This document shows, piece after piece, positions 14,657 to 24,119 of a stretch of DNA of 64,000 bases. Source of the stretch: an uncultured Bacteroidales bacterium (GTDB taxonomy: Bacteria > Bacteroidota > Bacteroidia > Bacteroidales > UBA932); contig CAMKAJ010000009.1 in NCBI GenBank assembly GCA_946410455.1, positions 1 to 64,000 on the forward strand, in the 5' to 3' direction. The translations under genes and the position numbers were made by a program. Each line of letters starts with the position of its first letter. Within the stretch, counting starts at the first letter, position 1. A model generated the notes under the pieces. The model did not search any database. It was not told where the DNA came from and saw only the letters and a program-made list of their open reading frames with translations.

Positions 14657-14956
14657 ATGAGCAAGGATACATTTGGTAAAACAATGCCGAGGGCTTTGAG
14701 TCAGGATCTGGTAATTATGGGCGAGCAGATTATGTTGGCACGCAAGCGCAGGCGTTTGTCTATGCAGGACATTGCAGACAGAGCTACGGTAACACGACTG
14801 ACAGTTTCCAAGGTTGAACACGGAGATCCGACGGTCTCCATGGGCATTTATGCGCGTGTACTCTATGCGCTAAATCTCGAAAAGGACCTCACGCTGCTTG
14901 CTGCAGACGATGCTCTTGGCAGGCAGCTCCAGGATGCAGAATTACTGAAAAGATGA
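14657..14956 (+). CDS. hipB: HipB-like antitoxin
   Basis: A 99-aa Cro/C1-type helix-turn-helix protein (HTH about residues 32-56, SMQDIADRA...TVSKVEHG). It precedes and overlaps a HipA-like kinase by four bases, the classic type II arrangement in which the antitoxin binds the kinase and represses the operon. Confidence 0.85.
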   Translation: MSKDTFGKTMPRALSQDLVIMGEQIMLARKRRRLSMQDIADRATVTRLTVSKVEHGDPTVSMGIYARVLYALNLEKDLTLLAADDALGRQLQDAELLKR

Positions 14957-16203
14957 AAAGAATTATAGTTTTCGCAGATTTCGACTTCCTCCCTGCTGCC
15001 ATGGAGATAGGAATACTGGGCCACGAACATGTGCGCGGCAAGGACCATTTTGTCTTTGAGTATTCCCGCCAATGGCTGAAACAGTTTGGTGGTATTCTGC
15101 TGAGCGGTGATTTAATGAATGTCCCCTCATTGCAATATCCTCGCAGCAATGACAATGTGTTCGGCTTCGTCAAGGACTCCTTCCCGGATCGTTGGGGACG
15201 CTTGCTGCTTGAGCGCAGGGAAAGACTGATTGCCCAGGCAGAAGGAAGGCCGACACGTATACTCAACAATTACGATTATCTAATTGGAATTGAAGACTTT
15301 ACTCGTATGGGCGGCATACGCTATAAGGAAGAGAATAAAGATGGCTTCATCAACGCAAGCAAAAAATACCTTATCCCTCCCATTGAAAGTCTTGGCACTC
15401 TGTGTGACGCATGTCACGAGATTGAACTAGCAGAGGAACGTAATGAATTACCTGAACTACGTTGGCTTGACCAGTTAATTGATTCCGGATCTTCGCTTGG
15501 CGGCGCACGCCCTAAAGCTAATGTCATTGATGCTGATGGGACGCTGTATGTAGCCAAGTTCCCGTCAAAAAAAGACATGGAGAATACGGAACTGATTGAG
15601 CACTTCTCGCATCATCTTGCCGCGAAAGCAGGCATTAATGTAGCAAGGACTCGCACCGTCAGAATCTCAAAAGACCGAGACCTACTGCTCTCTCAACGTT
15701 TCGATAGGACAAAAGATGGGCGCCGCATTCATTTTGCTTCTGCTATGTCATTGATTGGTCTTGAAGACGGAGCCGGCAGCGGTACAGGCAACGGTTATCT
15801 AGACATTGTGGATTTCATTCTTCGTGGCTGTACCAATGTACGCGACAATCTCATAGAACTATATCGCAGAGTGGCGTTCAACGTTATGTTCGGTAACACT
15901 GACGACCATTTCCGCAACCATGGCTTTCTGCTTACTCCGAAGGGCTGGACGCTATCTCCTGCATACGATATCAACCCGGGAGCAAAAACACACCAATGTC
16001 TTCTCATCGACTCACATACAGAACAGTCAGACATCAAAGTCCTACTTTCTGCGTGCGAGCACTATATGCTAGCAAGGGAAGAAGCATCAGAAATTATCGA
16101 GGAAGTTCGTACAGTCATAAAAGGCTGGCGCCAAGTAGCCTCTGAGTTGCACCTCCCACACAAGTTGCTCGGTGCATATTCTATGCGTTGGGATACAGTT
16201 TAG
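14953..16203 (+). CDS. hipA: HipA-like serine/threonine kinase toxin
   Basis: A 416-aa HipA-family kinase; characterised HipA toxins phosphorylate aminoacyl-tRNA synthetases such as GltX and cause growth arrest. The N-terminal subdomain, the Gly-rich SSLGGARPKA loop, the VAKFPSK lysine segment, the catalytic GNTDDHFRNHG loop and the SPAYDINPG metal segment are all intact, so it is probably active. It overlaps hipB. The pair sits next to a repeat block and is followed by an orphan GGGATCAC half-site at 16223-16230, in keeping with an acquired module. Confidence 0.88.
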   Translation: MKRIIVFADFDFLPAAMEIGILGHEHVRGKDHFVFEYSRQWLKQFGGILLSGDLMNVPSLQYPRSNDNVFGFVKDSFPDRWGRLLLERRERLIAQAEGRPTRILNNYDYLIGIEDFTRMGGIRYKEENKDGFINASKKYLIPPIESLGTLCDACHEIELAEERNELPELRWLDQLIDSGSSLGGARPKANVIDADGTLYVAKFPSKKDMENTELIEHFSHHLAAKAGINVARTRTVRISKDRDLLLSQRFDRTKDGRRIHFASAMSLIGLEDGAGSGTGNGYLDIVDFILRGCTNVRDNLIELYRRVAFNVMFGNTDDHFRNHGFLLTPKGWTLSPAYDINPGAKTHQCLLIDSHTEQSDIKVLLSACEHYMLAREEASEIIEEVRTVIKGWRQVASELHLPHKLLGAYSMRWDTV

Positions 16204-16222
16204 CTAGTTACTTCACACTTAC

Positions 16223-16230
16223 GGGATCAC
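16223..16230. repeat. Orphan GGGATCAC half-site
   Basis: A single 8-bp arm of the 9349/14023 family, 20 bp after hipA, without its partner arm. It could be an array remnant or chance. Confidence 0.3.
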
Positions 16231-16237
16231 CAAAGGG

Positions 16238-17020
16238 CTACTCCAGCCGGCTGAGCCCACGGAAGGTGGCGTTGTCGAAGTCGGAGATGGTGCGAATCTC
16301 GATTCCTGCGGGAAGTTTGGCTTGCAGGGCCGGTATGATGAGGGCGGCACTGCGCGAAATCTGCCCTCCGAGCAGCAGGGTGCGCACTCCGTAGTCTGCG
16401 AGCACTTGGGCGATGCCCTCTCCCATCACGCGCCCGGCTTGGGCGAAGGCCTCTGCGGCCTTAGCATCTCCGGCGAAGGCCCGCTGTGCTATCTCTTTAA
16501 CAGTAAGTGAGTTGTCTCCATAAGCAGCAGTGATGCCGCGCTTGGAGGCATAGTCTTCAAGGGTGCCGTCACGGTAAGGGCGGTTGTAGATGCTCACCGC
16601 CGGGCTTCCGAGCTCGTTGGTGAGCACTTTGCCGTCTACGAACATTGCGAATCCCAGCCCGGTGCCAAGGGTGGCGAGTGCCGTGTTGGGACTGCCTGGC
16701 CCCACTTCTCCAAGGAGCATTGCCACTACATCGTGGGCAAAGCTCAAACTGGTGCCCGCAGGCAGTCCTGCCACATCGGCAAAGCTCTCCCCGTACACAG
16801 CAGCGAATTTGTGCTTCATCAGAAAGATGCCCTTGCTGTAGTCGAATGGCCCTGGCATAGCTACAGCCACGCGAGCTATGTTCCCCGTGGAACCAACCGC
16901 CTCCCGGAAAGAAGCGCAAATCTCTTCCCGGGAGCCGTTGGAATCTACTGGGATGCTGCGTCCGTCGGAGCACTTGATGAAGGTGCCCCCGACGTCCAAA
17001 AGTATGTTACCTGGGGTCAT
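16238..17020 (-). CDS. ROK-family sugar kinase
   Basis: A 260-aa sugar kinase of the ROK/ASKHA fold. It shows an N-terminal phosphate-1-like LLDVGGTFIK, an AMPGPFDY motif, a SFAHDVVAMLLGE catalytic-Asp region, and TLGTGLGFAMF. The zinc-binding CxCGxxGC motif of many ROK members is absent. It is last in a four-gene minus-strand sugar operon and overlaps the upstream gene by 14 bp. Substrate is unknown; it presumably phosphorylates the ketose or hexose produced upstream. Confidence 0.8.
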   Translation of the reverse strand: MTPGNILLDVGGTFIKCSDGRSIPVDSNGSREEICASFREAVGSTGNIARVAVAMPGPFDYSKGIFLMKHKFAAVYGESFADVAGLPAGTSLSFAHDVVAMLLGEVGPGSPNTALATLGTGLGFAMFVDGKVLTNELGSPAVSIYNRPYRDGTLEDYASKRGITAAYGDNSLTVKEIAQRAFAGDAKAAEAFAQAGRVMGEGIAQVLADYGVRTLLLGGQISRSAALIIPALQAKLPAGIEIRTISDFDNATFRGLSRLE

Positions 17021-18878
17021 TCTCGAAACCTTCCCTAAGTGTTGTCTTGTGCACGCGGATAGGTTCGCGGCCCAGGTTTTCAATCACGTAGCGGCCCATA
17101 TCTGCTGGAACGCACACTATGTCCATGAAGTCCATGTCGAAGCTCCGCTCCGGGTGATCCAAGCTGCGCACGCGTACATGGTCGCCATCGACCAGGGTGA
17201 GCACGTGGAACTTCTCGCCCTTTGTGTCCTGCTGGCACTGCTCCTCGAACTCCAGGCGGCGCAGCGAGATGTACATCTGCGGGTTCTCGCCAAGGATGTA
17301 CTCCTGCCAGCCCTCGCCCTCGCAGTCCAGGCGCGGCTGCTGCACGATGTAATCGGGGCTCGAAGGGTCGTGTATCACGCTGGTGCGGCGGTTCTGATTC
17401 ACATTGAGCTCTCCAAGGTGCGTATGGATGGGGCGCTGCTTGCCGTCAAAATCGAGGCGCAGGTAGTCGTACATCTTGTAAGTGTAGGAGCCGATGGTGA
17501 GCGAGCCAATCTCCAGAATCACCTGGTTGCGGCCACTGGAGTGAATGGTTCCGGCGGGCAGCATGACCTGGAGGCCCGGCTTGGACTCTTCATAGCTGAC
17601 ATACTTCATATAGTCGCACTCCTTGTGCTCCGTGTCGGCAGCCTCAATCTCGCGGAAGAAAGCGGGGATGTCTGCGTCGTCACGGAAGCCGATGAAGGTC
17701 TTTGCCTCATGGCCGGTCACCACAACGTAGTAGCTCTCGTCCTGGCGTCCGAACTCGTTGTAGTTCTCTACATTGAACTTGCCGCCGCTGTGGCACTGGA
17801 TACTCATGTTGCCGGTTGAGTGGTAGGAGTCGTCGTAGTTGAAACGGATGGGGAAGTAACCTTGGAAGTGTTCCACGGCCTTCTGGCCCATAAGGTTCAC
17901 GCCTTCCTTGTGCACGAAGGAGCAGTAGTTGATGTCCAGCTTGTGCTCCCCGGCCTCCACCACCACGCTCACTTCCATGGGAATGAAGTCGAAGATCCAG
18001 GCGCAGTTGCGCATCTCGTCCGGCAGATGGCGCAGCTTCTTCATGTAGCTGCCGCCCCAGACGCCCTCCAGGTAGCAGGGCTTTGCGCGGAAAGGATACT
18101 TAACCAGCTGGGCGCATATATCGGCAAACGCCTCAAAGGGCATCATCTGAAGGTTCTGGCGGTCGTTGTCGAGGAAGTACCAGTCCAGCTCCCCTGTACG
18201 GAAGAGTTCCTTGCGCAGCTGCACGGCGTTCTCGAAGTCGCAGTAATAGCAGCGGCGGATGGTGCGGTTGATAATGCCCGTATGCTTCTTGCCTATGTTT
18301 GCATACTCTCCGGCGCGGATGCGCAGCATGCTGTTCATGGGGGTAATGTCGAACCAGCACTTCACGTCGTAGAGCGGACGGAATTCCTTAATGAGGGAGC
18401 CGTAGCCATACACCACAACCAGCGTTCCGGGGGCCTTGAGGGCAGGAACCTCCTTTTTGAAAGCCTCCACCTTCTCCGGATCCATAAGGCCGATATACCC
18501 TCCATGGTAAACTTTTCCGTAGAGGAGCGTAGGGTCTATCTTCTTGTCCCAGATAAGGAGCGGGTCTATCAATGCGTCAATCTCGGCCCCGCTCTTGAAG
18601 GTGGCGGCAGCGCTGTCCAGGAACTCTATTTTGAAGCCGCGCACGTCGCACTCACGCGCCAGAAGGCTCACCAGGAGGTCCCACTTTGTGGTGGTGTAGC
18701 CGTCGATGGCAACTATCACGCCTTCTTTCTCCACTTTGGGGGCCAGCGTCTCTACAAAGCGTTTGGCAACCACCTGGTTGCCGCCTGCAACTATTGAATC
18801 TACTGTCTTTTCCGAAAGTACCGGCCTGTTCACGGGTTTGGGGTCGTGAAAGGGGTAGGGGTTGTACATGAAACTCAT
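17007..18878 (-). CDS. Mannose-6-phosphate-isomerase-like cupin protein
   Basis: A 623-aa protein with a C-terminal half resembling class I mannose-6-phosphate isomerases (cupin metal site region with GNMSIQCHSGG, and LPAGTIHSSGRNQ) preceded by a roughly 230-residue domain resembling a uridine-kinase-like nucleotide fold in which the Walker A lysine loop is degenerate (IDGYTTTKWD). This long architecture occurs in Bacteroidota and Firmicutes. It lies between an isomerase-like gene and the ROK kinase and probably interconverts phosphorylated hexoses of the same pathway. Substrate is not deducible. Confidence 0.72.
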   Translation of the reverse strand: MSFMYNPYPFHDPKPVNRPVLSEKTVDSIVAGGNQVVAKRFVETLAPKVEKEGVIVAIDGYTTTKWDLLVSLLARECDVRGFKIEFLDSAAATFKSGAEIDALIDPLLIWDKKIDPTLLYGKVYHGGYIGLMDPEKVEAFKKEVPALKAPGTLVVVYGYGSLIKEFRPLYDVKCWFDITPMNSMLRIRAGEYANIGKKHTGIINRTIRRCYYCDFENAVQLRKELFRTGELDWYFLDNDRQNLQMMPFEAFADICAQLVKYPFRAKPCYLEGVWGGSYMKKLRHLPDEMRNCAWIFDFIPMEVSVVVEAGEHKLDINYCSFVHKEGVNLMGQKAVEHFQGYFPIRFNYDDSYHSTGNMSIQCHSGGKFNVENYNEFGRQDESYYVVVTGHEAKTFIGFRDDADIPAFFREIEAADTEHKECDYMKYVSYEESKPGLQVMLPAGTIHSSGRNQVILEIGSLTIGSYTYKMYDYLRLDFDGKQRPIHTHLGELNVNQNRRTSVIHDPSSPDYIVQQPRLDCEGEGWQEYILGENPQMYISLRRLEFEEQCQQDTKGEKFHVLTLVDGDHVRVRSLDHPERSFDMDFMDIVCVPADMGRYVIENLGREPIRVHKTTLREGFENDPR

Positions 18879-18884
18879 ATCTTT

Positions 18885-20348
18885 CTATCTTATATCGTAA
18901 AAGTCAAATCCCATAATCTCGGCAAGGGCCTCAAGCTGGGGGCGCCAATCACCGTCCACTATTGCGTAGTGCTGGGTTGCGCCTATGCGGAGAACCTTCT
19001 CCCAGAGTTCCTTTGCGGGGACAACGGGTTTGAAGATGGTGTGGCTGTAGGTTGCCAGGAGATGCTTTTTGGCGCTCTGCGGAGTGTCTTTCTCGCTCAG
19101 GCTCTCGGCCATGAAGGTGATAAGCTTGTACTTGCCGTCCTGCTCGTAGAGGCCTGCCACGGTCTTCATGCCCGGAGAGAAGCGATACCAGGCAAAGGGT
19201 GCACCGGCATACTTCCAGCTGGTCTTTGCAAAGCGCACGTCGCGAGAGATAATCACGTTGTCCTGCCATGCCGGGTCGTTGTGGTCGTTGGGACCTGCAT
19301 GTCCGCCTGCGAATGTGCCAAAGTCGTCCTCAATGTGGAAGGGCTCGATGAAATTGACGTTCTTGCCGCTCATCAACTTCAAGATATAGGTAATGAGGCC
19401 AGCGCCTATATCGGCCTCCGGAACAAGGACGCTCACGTTCTCGTTGAACCAGCCAGGATAGAAGCCCGCGCGGCATCCGGCGGTGCGGAAGGTGGCCTGG
19501 TCTATGTCGTTGTACACATAGCAGTCGATGTCGTTCTTCTGGGCCAGCTTCTTGATGCCCAGGGTTGCCTTCACGCAGCCTATGAACTTGTCGTACTCCA
19601 CGTCGGGCATCATCTTGTACTTGGATGTGAGCTCGTCGGCGTAGGCCTTTACCTCTTCGTCTGTAAGTGCGTCAATTTCAGCGCCATAGTCGCTGTAGGG
19701 CAGGTAATGGATTTCCGGGCCTATCTTTGTGAAGAGGTCGTAATTGTCGATGTAGGTGCTCCACATGGCCTCGTTCATGTTGGCCATGAGACCCACGTTG
19801 GAGCAGCGCAGGATGGCGCGGGCGCGGGCTGCGTCTGCAAAAATCTTCAGCTTTTCGGTAATCTGCTCGCGGGTGCCCATGACTGTCTTTACCATCTTGC
19901 GACCGGTGCGCACTACGTCGCCGGAGCCTTCCAGACTGCCTACCAGGGTGCCTGCGCAGAGATAATCCACAAAGTCGTCCTCGTCCAGGGTGGTCTCGAA
20001 GCTCATGCGCGGTTTTGCTACGTTGCAGAAGATGATAGGAATCTGCGGGCAGTCTCTCAGGAAGCGTATCCATGCGAAGTCTTCGCTCCAGGAGAGGAAT
20101 TCTGCGTAAATGAAATCTACTTTCTCATTGTAGAAGAGGTCCATGGCCTTCTGGGCATCTTCCCTTTCGTACACTATGCCCGGATCTACCAGGTCCAGGA
20201 AGCCCATAGTGGCTTTGATGTCCTTTACGGCCGCGTCTTTGCGCTCGCCGTAGGTCCCCCTCTTGGGGCCGCTGAGGTTCTTGAAGCGTGGGCTTGCAAT
20301 GAGGAGCAGGCCTGCACGTGCTTTTCTGGATTTAAGTTCTGCTTTCAT
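18885..20348 (-). CDS. L-fucose/L-arabinose isomerase-like protein
   Basis: A 487-aa protein of the fucose/arabinose isomerase fold family. The C-terminal domain includes a GTFAGGHAGPNDHND stretch and an FCNVAKP segment near the middle. Such enzymes convert aldoses to ketoses with a divalent metal, but I cannot assign the sugar. The ATG at 20348 overlaps the MFS stop by one base (TAATG), showing translational coupling with the transporter; an in-frame ATG at 20417 would lie within that gene and is rejected. Confidence 0.72.
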   Translation of the reverse strand: MKAELKSRKARAGLLLIASPRFKNLSGPKRGTYGERKDAAVKDIKATMGFLDLVDPGIVYEREDAQKAMDLFYNEKVDFIYAEFLSWSEDFAWIRFLRDCPQIPIIFCNVAKPRMSFETTLDEDDFVDYLCAGTLVGSLEGSGDVVRTGRKMVKTVMGTREQITEKLKIFADAARARAILRCSNVGLMANMNEAMWSTYIDNYDLFTKIGPEIHYLPYSDYGAEIDALTDEEVKAYADELTSKYKMMPDVEYDKFIGCVKATLGIKKLAQKNDIDCYVYNDIDQATFRTAGCRAGFYPGWFNENVSVLVPEADIGAGLITYILKLMSGKNVNFIEPFHIEDDFGTFAGGHAGPNDHNDPAWQDNVIISRDVRFAKTSWKYAGAPFAWYRFSPGMKTVAGLYEQDGKYKLITFMAESLSEKDTPQSAKKHLLATYSHTIFKPVVPAKELWEKVLRIGATQHYAIVDGDWRPQLEALAEIMGFDFYDIR

Positions 20349-21586
20349 TATGCGTGGTTTTTGTTGTAATCTTTTTGATAGCTGGTGTTGGCGACTATGA
20401 GCATGAGTATTCCGCAAACCACCCAGATGATAGCCAGGATGGGGAAGGTTCGCGACAGGCTGCCCATGCTTTCTTTAAGCGCACCGAGTATCACCGGAGC
20501 GAGGGCGCCCACGGCAAAGCCGGTCATAATCATGGCGCTGGAGCAGCTTGCGTGCAGTCTGGGAGGGGTAACGTCGTAAAGCACTGCGTAGGTGTTGGCA
20601 TCAAAGAATGCGCGGAAGAAGCCCCATCCGGCAAAGCTGAAGTAGAGCAGCCAGAGTGCCGGATGTCCGCCCATGAGCAGCAGGAATACCGCGCCTCCCA
20701 GGAGTCCTGCGCCCTGCAGCAGCATGCGGGCTTTCTTGTTCTTGAGGGCCAGCTTGTCGGACAGCGAGCCTGCCAGCAACACGCCTACGAAGGCCGCCAC
20801 GTAGGTCCAGAACATGGAGTTGAAGCCTGCGGTAGCCTGGTTTTGCCCGAATTCTTCCTGCAGATATGTGGGTACCCAGGTCATGTAGCCCGTAATCACG
20901 AAGATGAGGCCGCTGAAGCCTATGGTGAGCATGAGTGCGGTGGGGGTTGTGAATACGGTCTTGAAGCCGTCGAAGAAGCCGGGTTTCTTTTCCGTCGTCT
21001 GCGGCGATGCCGGGGCCTCTTTCGGATAATCCTTAAGCCTGATAATCATAAGGATACCCCACACAATGCCGGCAGCGCCGAAGATAATGAACGAGTACTT
21101 CCACCCGAGCTTGTCAGCGATGAGTCCTGCGAGCCAGCCAGCCAGGATTACACCCACGTAGTAGGCTGTCTGGTGAATCGACATGGCCCGGGCCCGCGTG
21201 TCGGTGTGGTACTGCCCCAGAAGGGAGTAGTTGGCAGGGCCAAAGAAGGCCTCCCCTCCGCCCGTGGCGACGCTGCGCAGCACAACCAGCCACATAAAGC
21301 TGGTAGCCAGGCCGGTAAACATGGTGGCTACGCTCCAGAACAGGATGCTGATGGTCGTAACCCATTTGCGCGAGAAGCGGTCGCCCGCCCAGCCGCCTAT
21401 GGGCACCATAATAGCGTAGAACAGATTGAAAATCGTGGCGATAAGGCCTACGGAAGTGTCGGTGAGGTTAAGGGCGTCCCTGATTGCAGGAAGCACGGTG
21501 TTGAACACCTGCCTGTCTCCCTGGTTGAGCAGATATGCCATCCAGAGCAGAAGCAGGACCTCCCATTTGTACCAGCTTTTCTTCAT
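20348..21586 (-). CDS. MFS sugar transporter
   Basis: A 412-aa major facilitator with 12 predicted membrane helices and the MFS motif GGWAGDRFSRKW after helix 2. It is first in the operon with isomerase, isomerase-like cupin and kinase genes, so it is the likely importer of the pathway sugar. ATG 21586 gives the usual cytosolic N-terminus. A minus-strand TATCTTTG box (21628-21635) lies about 40 bp upstream, back to back with the galE promoter. Confidence 0.85.
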   Translation of the reverse strand: MKKSWYKWEVLLLLWMAYLLNQGDRQVFNTVLPAIRDALNLTDTSVGLIATIFNLFYAIMVPIGGWAGDRFSRKWVTTISILFWSVATMFTGLATSFMWLVVLRSVATGGGEAFFGPANYSLLGQYHTDTRARAMSIHQTAYYVGVILAGWLAGLIADKLGWKYSFIIFGAAGIVWGILMIIRLKDYPKEAPASPQTTEKKPGFFDGFKTVFTTPTALMLTIGFSGLIFVITGYMTWVPTYLQEEFGQNQATAGFNSMFWTYVAAFVGVLLAGSLSDKLALKNKKARMLLQGAGLLGGAVFLLLMGGHPALWLLYFSFAGWGFFRAFFDANTYAVLYDVTPPRLHASCSSAMIMTGFAVGALAPVILGALKESMGSLSRTFPILAIIWVVCGILMLIVANTSYQKDYNKNHA

Positions 21587-21627
21587 AATACTTTTTAACT
21601 GTGGTGTACTGTGGTCTATCCGCAATG

Positions 21628-21635
21628 CAAAGATA
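21628..21635 (-). promoter_or_regulatory. -7 box of the sugar operon
   Basis: TATCTTTG on the minus strand, 41 bp before the MFS ATG. No convincing -33 element is visible. Confidence 0.5.
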
Positions 21636-21669
21636 GTCAAAGTATTTATAATATCACATATTTTATTAT

Positions 21670-21677
21670 TAAATTTG
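21670..21677 (+). promoter_or_regulatory. -7 box of galE
   Basis: TAAATTTG ends 6 bp before the galE ATG, predicting a very short leader. Confidence 0.55.
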
Positions 21678-21683
21678 CAAGTT

Positions 21684-22709
21684 ATGAAGAAGACAGTACT
21701 TGTATCCGGCGGCGCCGGATTTATAGGTAGCCATGTAACCGTAGAACTCTCGCAGGCGGGTTACGACGTGGTGATTGCAGACAATATGTCCAACTGCGAC
21801 GAGACCAACTACAAGGGCGTGTGCGCCATCCTTGGCCGAACCCTCCCCTTCGAGAAGACAGATTTCTGCGATGCCTCTGCCGTGCAGCAGCTTTTTGCGA
21901 AGTACCACATAGACGCTGTGATACATTTTGCGGCATATAAGGCTGTGGGCGAATCGGTTGCAGAGCCGCTGATGTACTACAAGAACAACCTTGGCTCGTT
22001 CCTCAATGTGCTTGAGGCGGCAAGGGAGCACGGGTCGCACGTTCTTTTCTCATCTTCCGCCACTGTTTACGGCGAGCCTGAGAAGACTCCCGTAACTGAG
22101 CTCAGCCCCCGGCAGGAGGCCACTTCGCCCTACGGCAACACCAAGCAGATGTGCGAGGATTTCCTGCGCGACAGCGTACGAGCCTACGGCATGCATGGCA
22201 TAGCGCTGCGCTACTTCAACCCCATAGGGGCGCACCCATCGGCACTTATCGGAGAACTTCCGCGAGGCGTTCCCAACAACCTCGTCCCCTTCATCACCCA
22301 GACTGCGATAGGGAAGCGTGAGTGCCTGAGCATCTTCGGCAACGACTACCCTACCCCCGACGGCACCTGCCTGCGCGACTATATAGACATAGTGGACCTT
22401 GCCCAAGCCCATGTGTGTGCCGTTACCCGCATGATAGAGGGCAAGATGGACGAGCCGTACGAGATTTTCAATATCGGTACCGGCCGCCCCGTATCGGTGC
22501 TGGAGCTGGTCAACGCCTTCGAGAAGGTTAACGGCCTTAAGCTCAATTACCGCATAGCTCCCAGGCGTCCCGGCGACGTTACGGCAATCTGGGCAGACCC
22601 CGCCCTGGCCGAGCAGAAACTGGGCTGGAAGGCCCGGCGCAGCGTAGAAGCCACCCTTGCGGCTGCATGGGCATGGGAGAAGCGCCTTGCCGCCGGAGCC
22701 TCAGAATAG
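21684..22709 (+). CDS. galE: UDP-glucose 4-epimerase
   Basis: A 341-aa short-chain dehydrogenase-type epimerase interconverting UDP-glucose and UDP-galactose. It shows the NAD loop GGAGFIGSH, the SSSATVYGEP motif with catalytic Ser/Thr, the catalytic YGNTK (Tyr-x3-Lys), and LRYFNPIGAHPS. Length and motifs are standard. ATG 21684 directly follows the promoter. It heads a run of five same-strand genes with small gaps or overlaps. Confidence 0.95.
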   Translation: MKKTVLVSGGAGFIGSHVTVELSQAGYDVVIADNMSNCDETNYKGVCAILGRTLPFEKTDFCDASAVQQLFAKYHIDAVIHFAAYKAVGESVAEPLMYYKNNLGSFLNVLEAAREHGSHVLFSSSATVYGEPEKTPVTELSPRQEATSPYGNTKQMCEDFLRDSVRAYGMHGIALRYFNPIGAHPSALIGELPRGVPNNLVPFITQTAIGKRECLSIFGNDYPTPDGTCLRDYIDIVDLAQAHVCAVTRMIEGKMDEPYEIFNIGTGRPVSVLELVNAFEKVNGLKLNYRIAPRRPGDVTAIWADPALAEQKLGWKARRSVEATLAAAWAWEKRLAAGASE

Positions 22710-22742
22710 TTGGAACAAGCTTTGCAAGATAAGCCACTGCTT

Positions 22743-24119
22743 ATGAAATTACACATTACAACAGCCCTCACGCTTGCCCTGCTCACATTGTCTGCAGTGG
22801 CCGGGGCGCAGAAATACAAAGGCGTAATAGACAAATCGGTAGCCGTAGTGGGCGGAGAGCTCATCACCCTCTCGGAGATAGAGCAGGAGGTGCAGATGCT
22901 CAACGCCCGAGGCTTTGCCTCCGACCGCAATGTGCGCTGCGAAATTCTTGAGAACATGATGCGCTCCAAGCTCTTCCTCATGCAGGCGAGGCTGGATTCG
23001 CTCAATATAAACCAGGAGATGGTGGAGGCGCAGCTTACCCAGCAGATGGACCAGGTGCGTACTGCCCTGGGAGGCGACGAAGGAGTGGAGTCGTACTTCC
23101 ACAAACCGGTTTACAAGCTCCGTCAGGAGTGGCGCCGGCAGCTGGAGGAGAATTCGCTCACCCAGCAGGAGCAGCAGTCTATTGCGCAGAAGATTCCCGA
23201 GGTCACACCGTACGACGTAAAGCAGTACATCGATACATCTTCTGTAGATAAGCTCCCCGTGGTGCCTATCAAGTTCAAAATCAGCCAGATATGCGTTTAC
23301 CCCGACCGTGAGGCAGCAGCTCTTGCGGTGAAGGAACGCCTGCTCAATATACGCGAGCGCATTATCAACGGCGAGAAATTCTCTACCCTGGCACGCCTCT
23401 ACTCAGAGGATCCCGGTAGCGCCCGTAAGGGAGGAGAGCTCGGAATGGCCTCAAAATCAATATTCTGGCCTGCCTTCTCAGATGCGGCCATGTCGCTCAA
23501 GCCGGGCTCCATTTCGCAGATTGTAGAGACTCCGGACGGCTTCCACATCATAGAAGTGCTGGAAAAGAAGGGCGATATGTTCAACGCCCGCCACATCCTT
23601 CTTAAGCCTCGTTATACGGCAGAAGACCGCAGCACGGCTTTTACCAAACTCGACAGCCTCAAGACCGCGATAACCAGCGAGGAAATCAGCTTCGAACTCG
23701 CGGCACGCTTCTATTCCCAGGACCCTGCAACCCGCACCAACGGAGGCCAGATGGCCGATCCCAACACGGGTTCTGCCTACTTTGAGATAGACCAGATAAA
23801 GCCCCAGGACTACGCAGCCGTAAAGGACCTTCAGCCCGGCGGAATTTCCGATCCCATCGAGTCCCTGGACAACGAGGGGCGCGACGGCAACCTGGTGTAC
23901 AAGATTCTGCGCCTGGACAGCATCATTCCTGCGCACACCGCAAGCTTCGAGCGCGACTACACCGAGCTGCAGGGCGACGTGCAGAGACTCATGCAGGCAA
24001 GGGCCATAGACCAGTTCGTAAAAGACAAGATAAAAGTCACTTACATCAAGATAGATCCGCTTTTCCAGGATTGTGATTTCGAGCTCGAGGGATGGAAAAC
24101 CAAATTCGTCACAGACTGA
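22743..24119 (+). CDS. SurA-like periplasmic peptidyl-prolyl isomerase
   Basis: A 458-aa exported chaperone. It has a signal peptide (about 1-20, ending VAGAQ), a SurA N-terminal helical domain (about 25-170) and two parvulin PpiC domains (about 175-285 and 285-400; the first contains ARLYSEDPGSARKGGELG, the second the related ARFYSQDPATRTNGG). SurA-type proteins escort outer-membrane beta-barrels to the BAM complex. Its 3' end overlaps the OstA-like gene by 28 bp, a linkage seen in other Bacteroidota. Confidence 0.88.
   Translation: MKLHITTALTLALLTLSAVAGAQKYKGVIDKSVAVVGGELITLSEIEQEVQMLNARGFASDRNVRCEILENMMRSKLFLMQARLDSLNINQEMVEAQLTQQMDQVRTALGGDEGVESYFHKPVYKLRQEWRRQLEENSLTQQEQQSIAQKIPEVTPYDVKQYIDTSSVDKLPVVPIKFKISQICVYPDREAAALAVKERLLNIRERIINGEKFSTLARLYSEDPGSARKGGELGMASKSIFWPAFSDAAMSLKPGSISQIVETPDGFHIIEVLEKKGDMFNARHILLKPRYTAEDRSTAFTKLDSLKTAITSEEISFELAARFYSQDPATRTNGGQMADPNTGSAYFEIDQIKPQDYAAVKDLQPGGISDPIESLDNEGRDGNLVYKILRLDSIIPAHTASFERDYTELQGDVQRLMQARAIDQFVKDKIKVTYIKIDPLFQDCDFELEGWKTKFVTD

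Noticed and set aside
16223..16237. A further full palindrome unit after hipA
   Set aside because: Only one arm is present; the position of the partner arm is occupied by the end of the ROK kinase gene.
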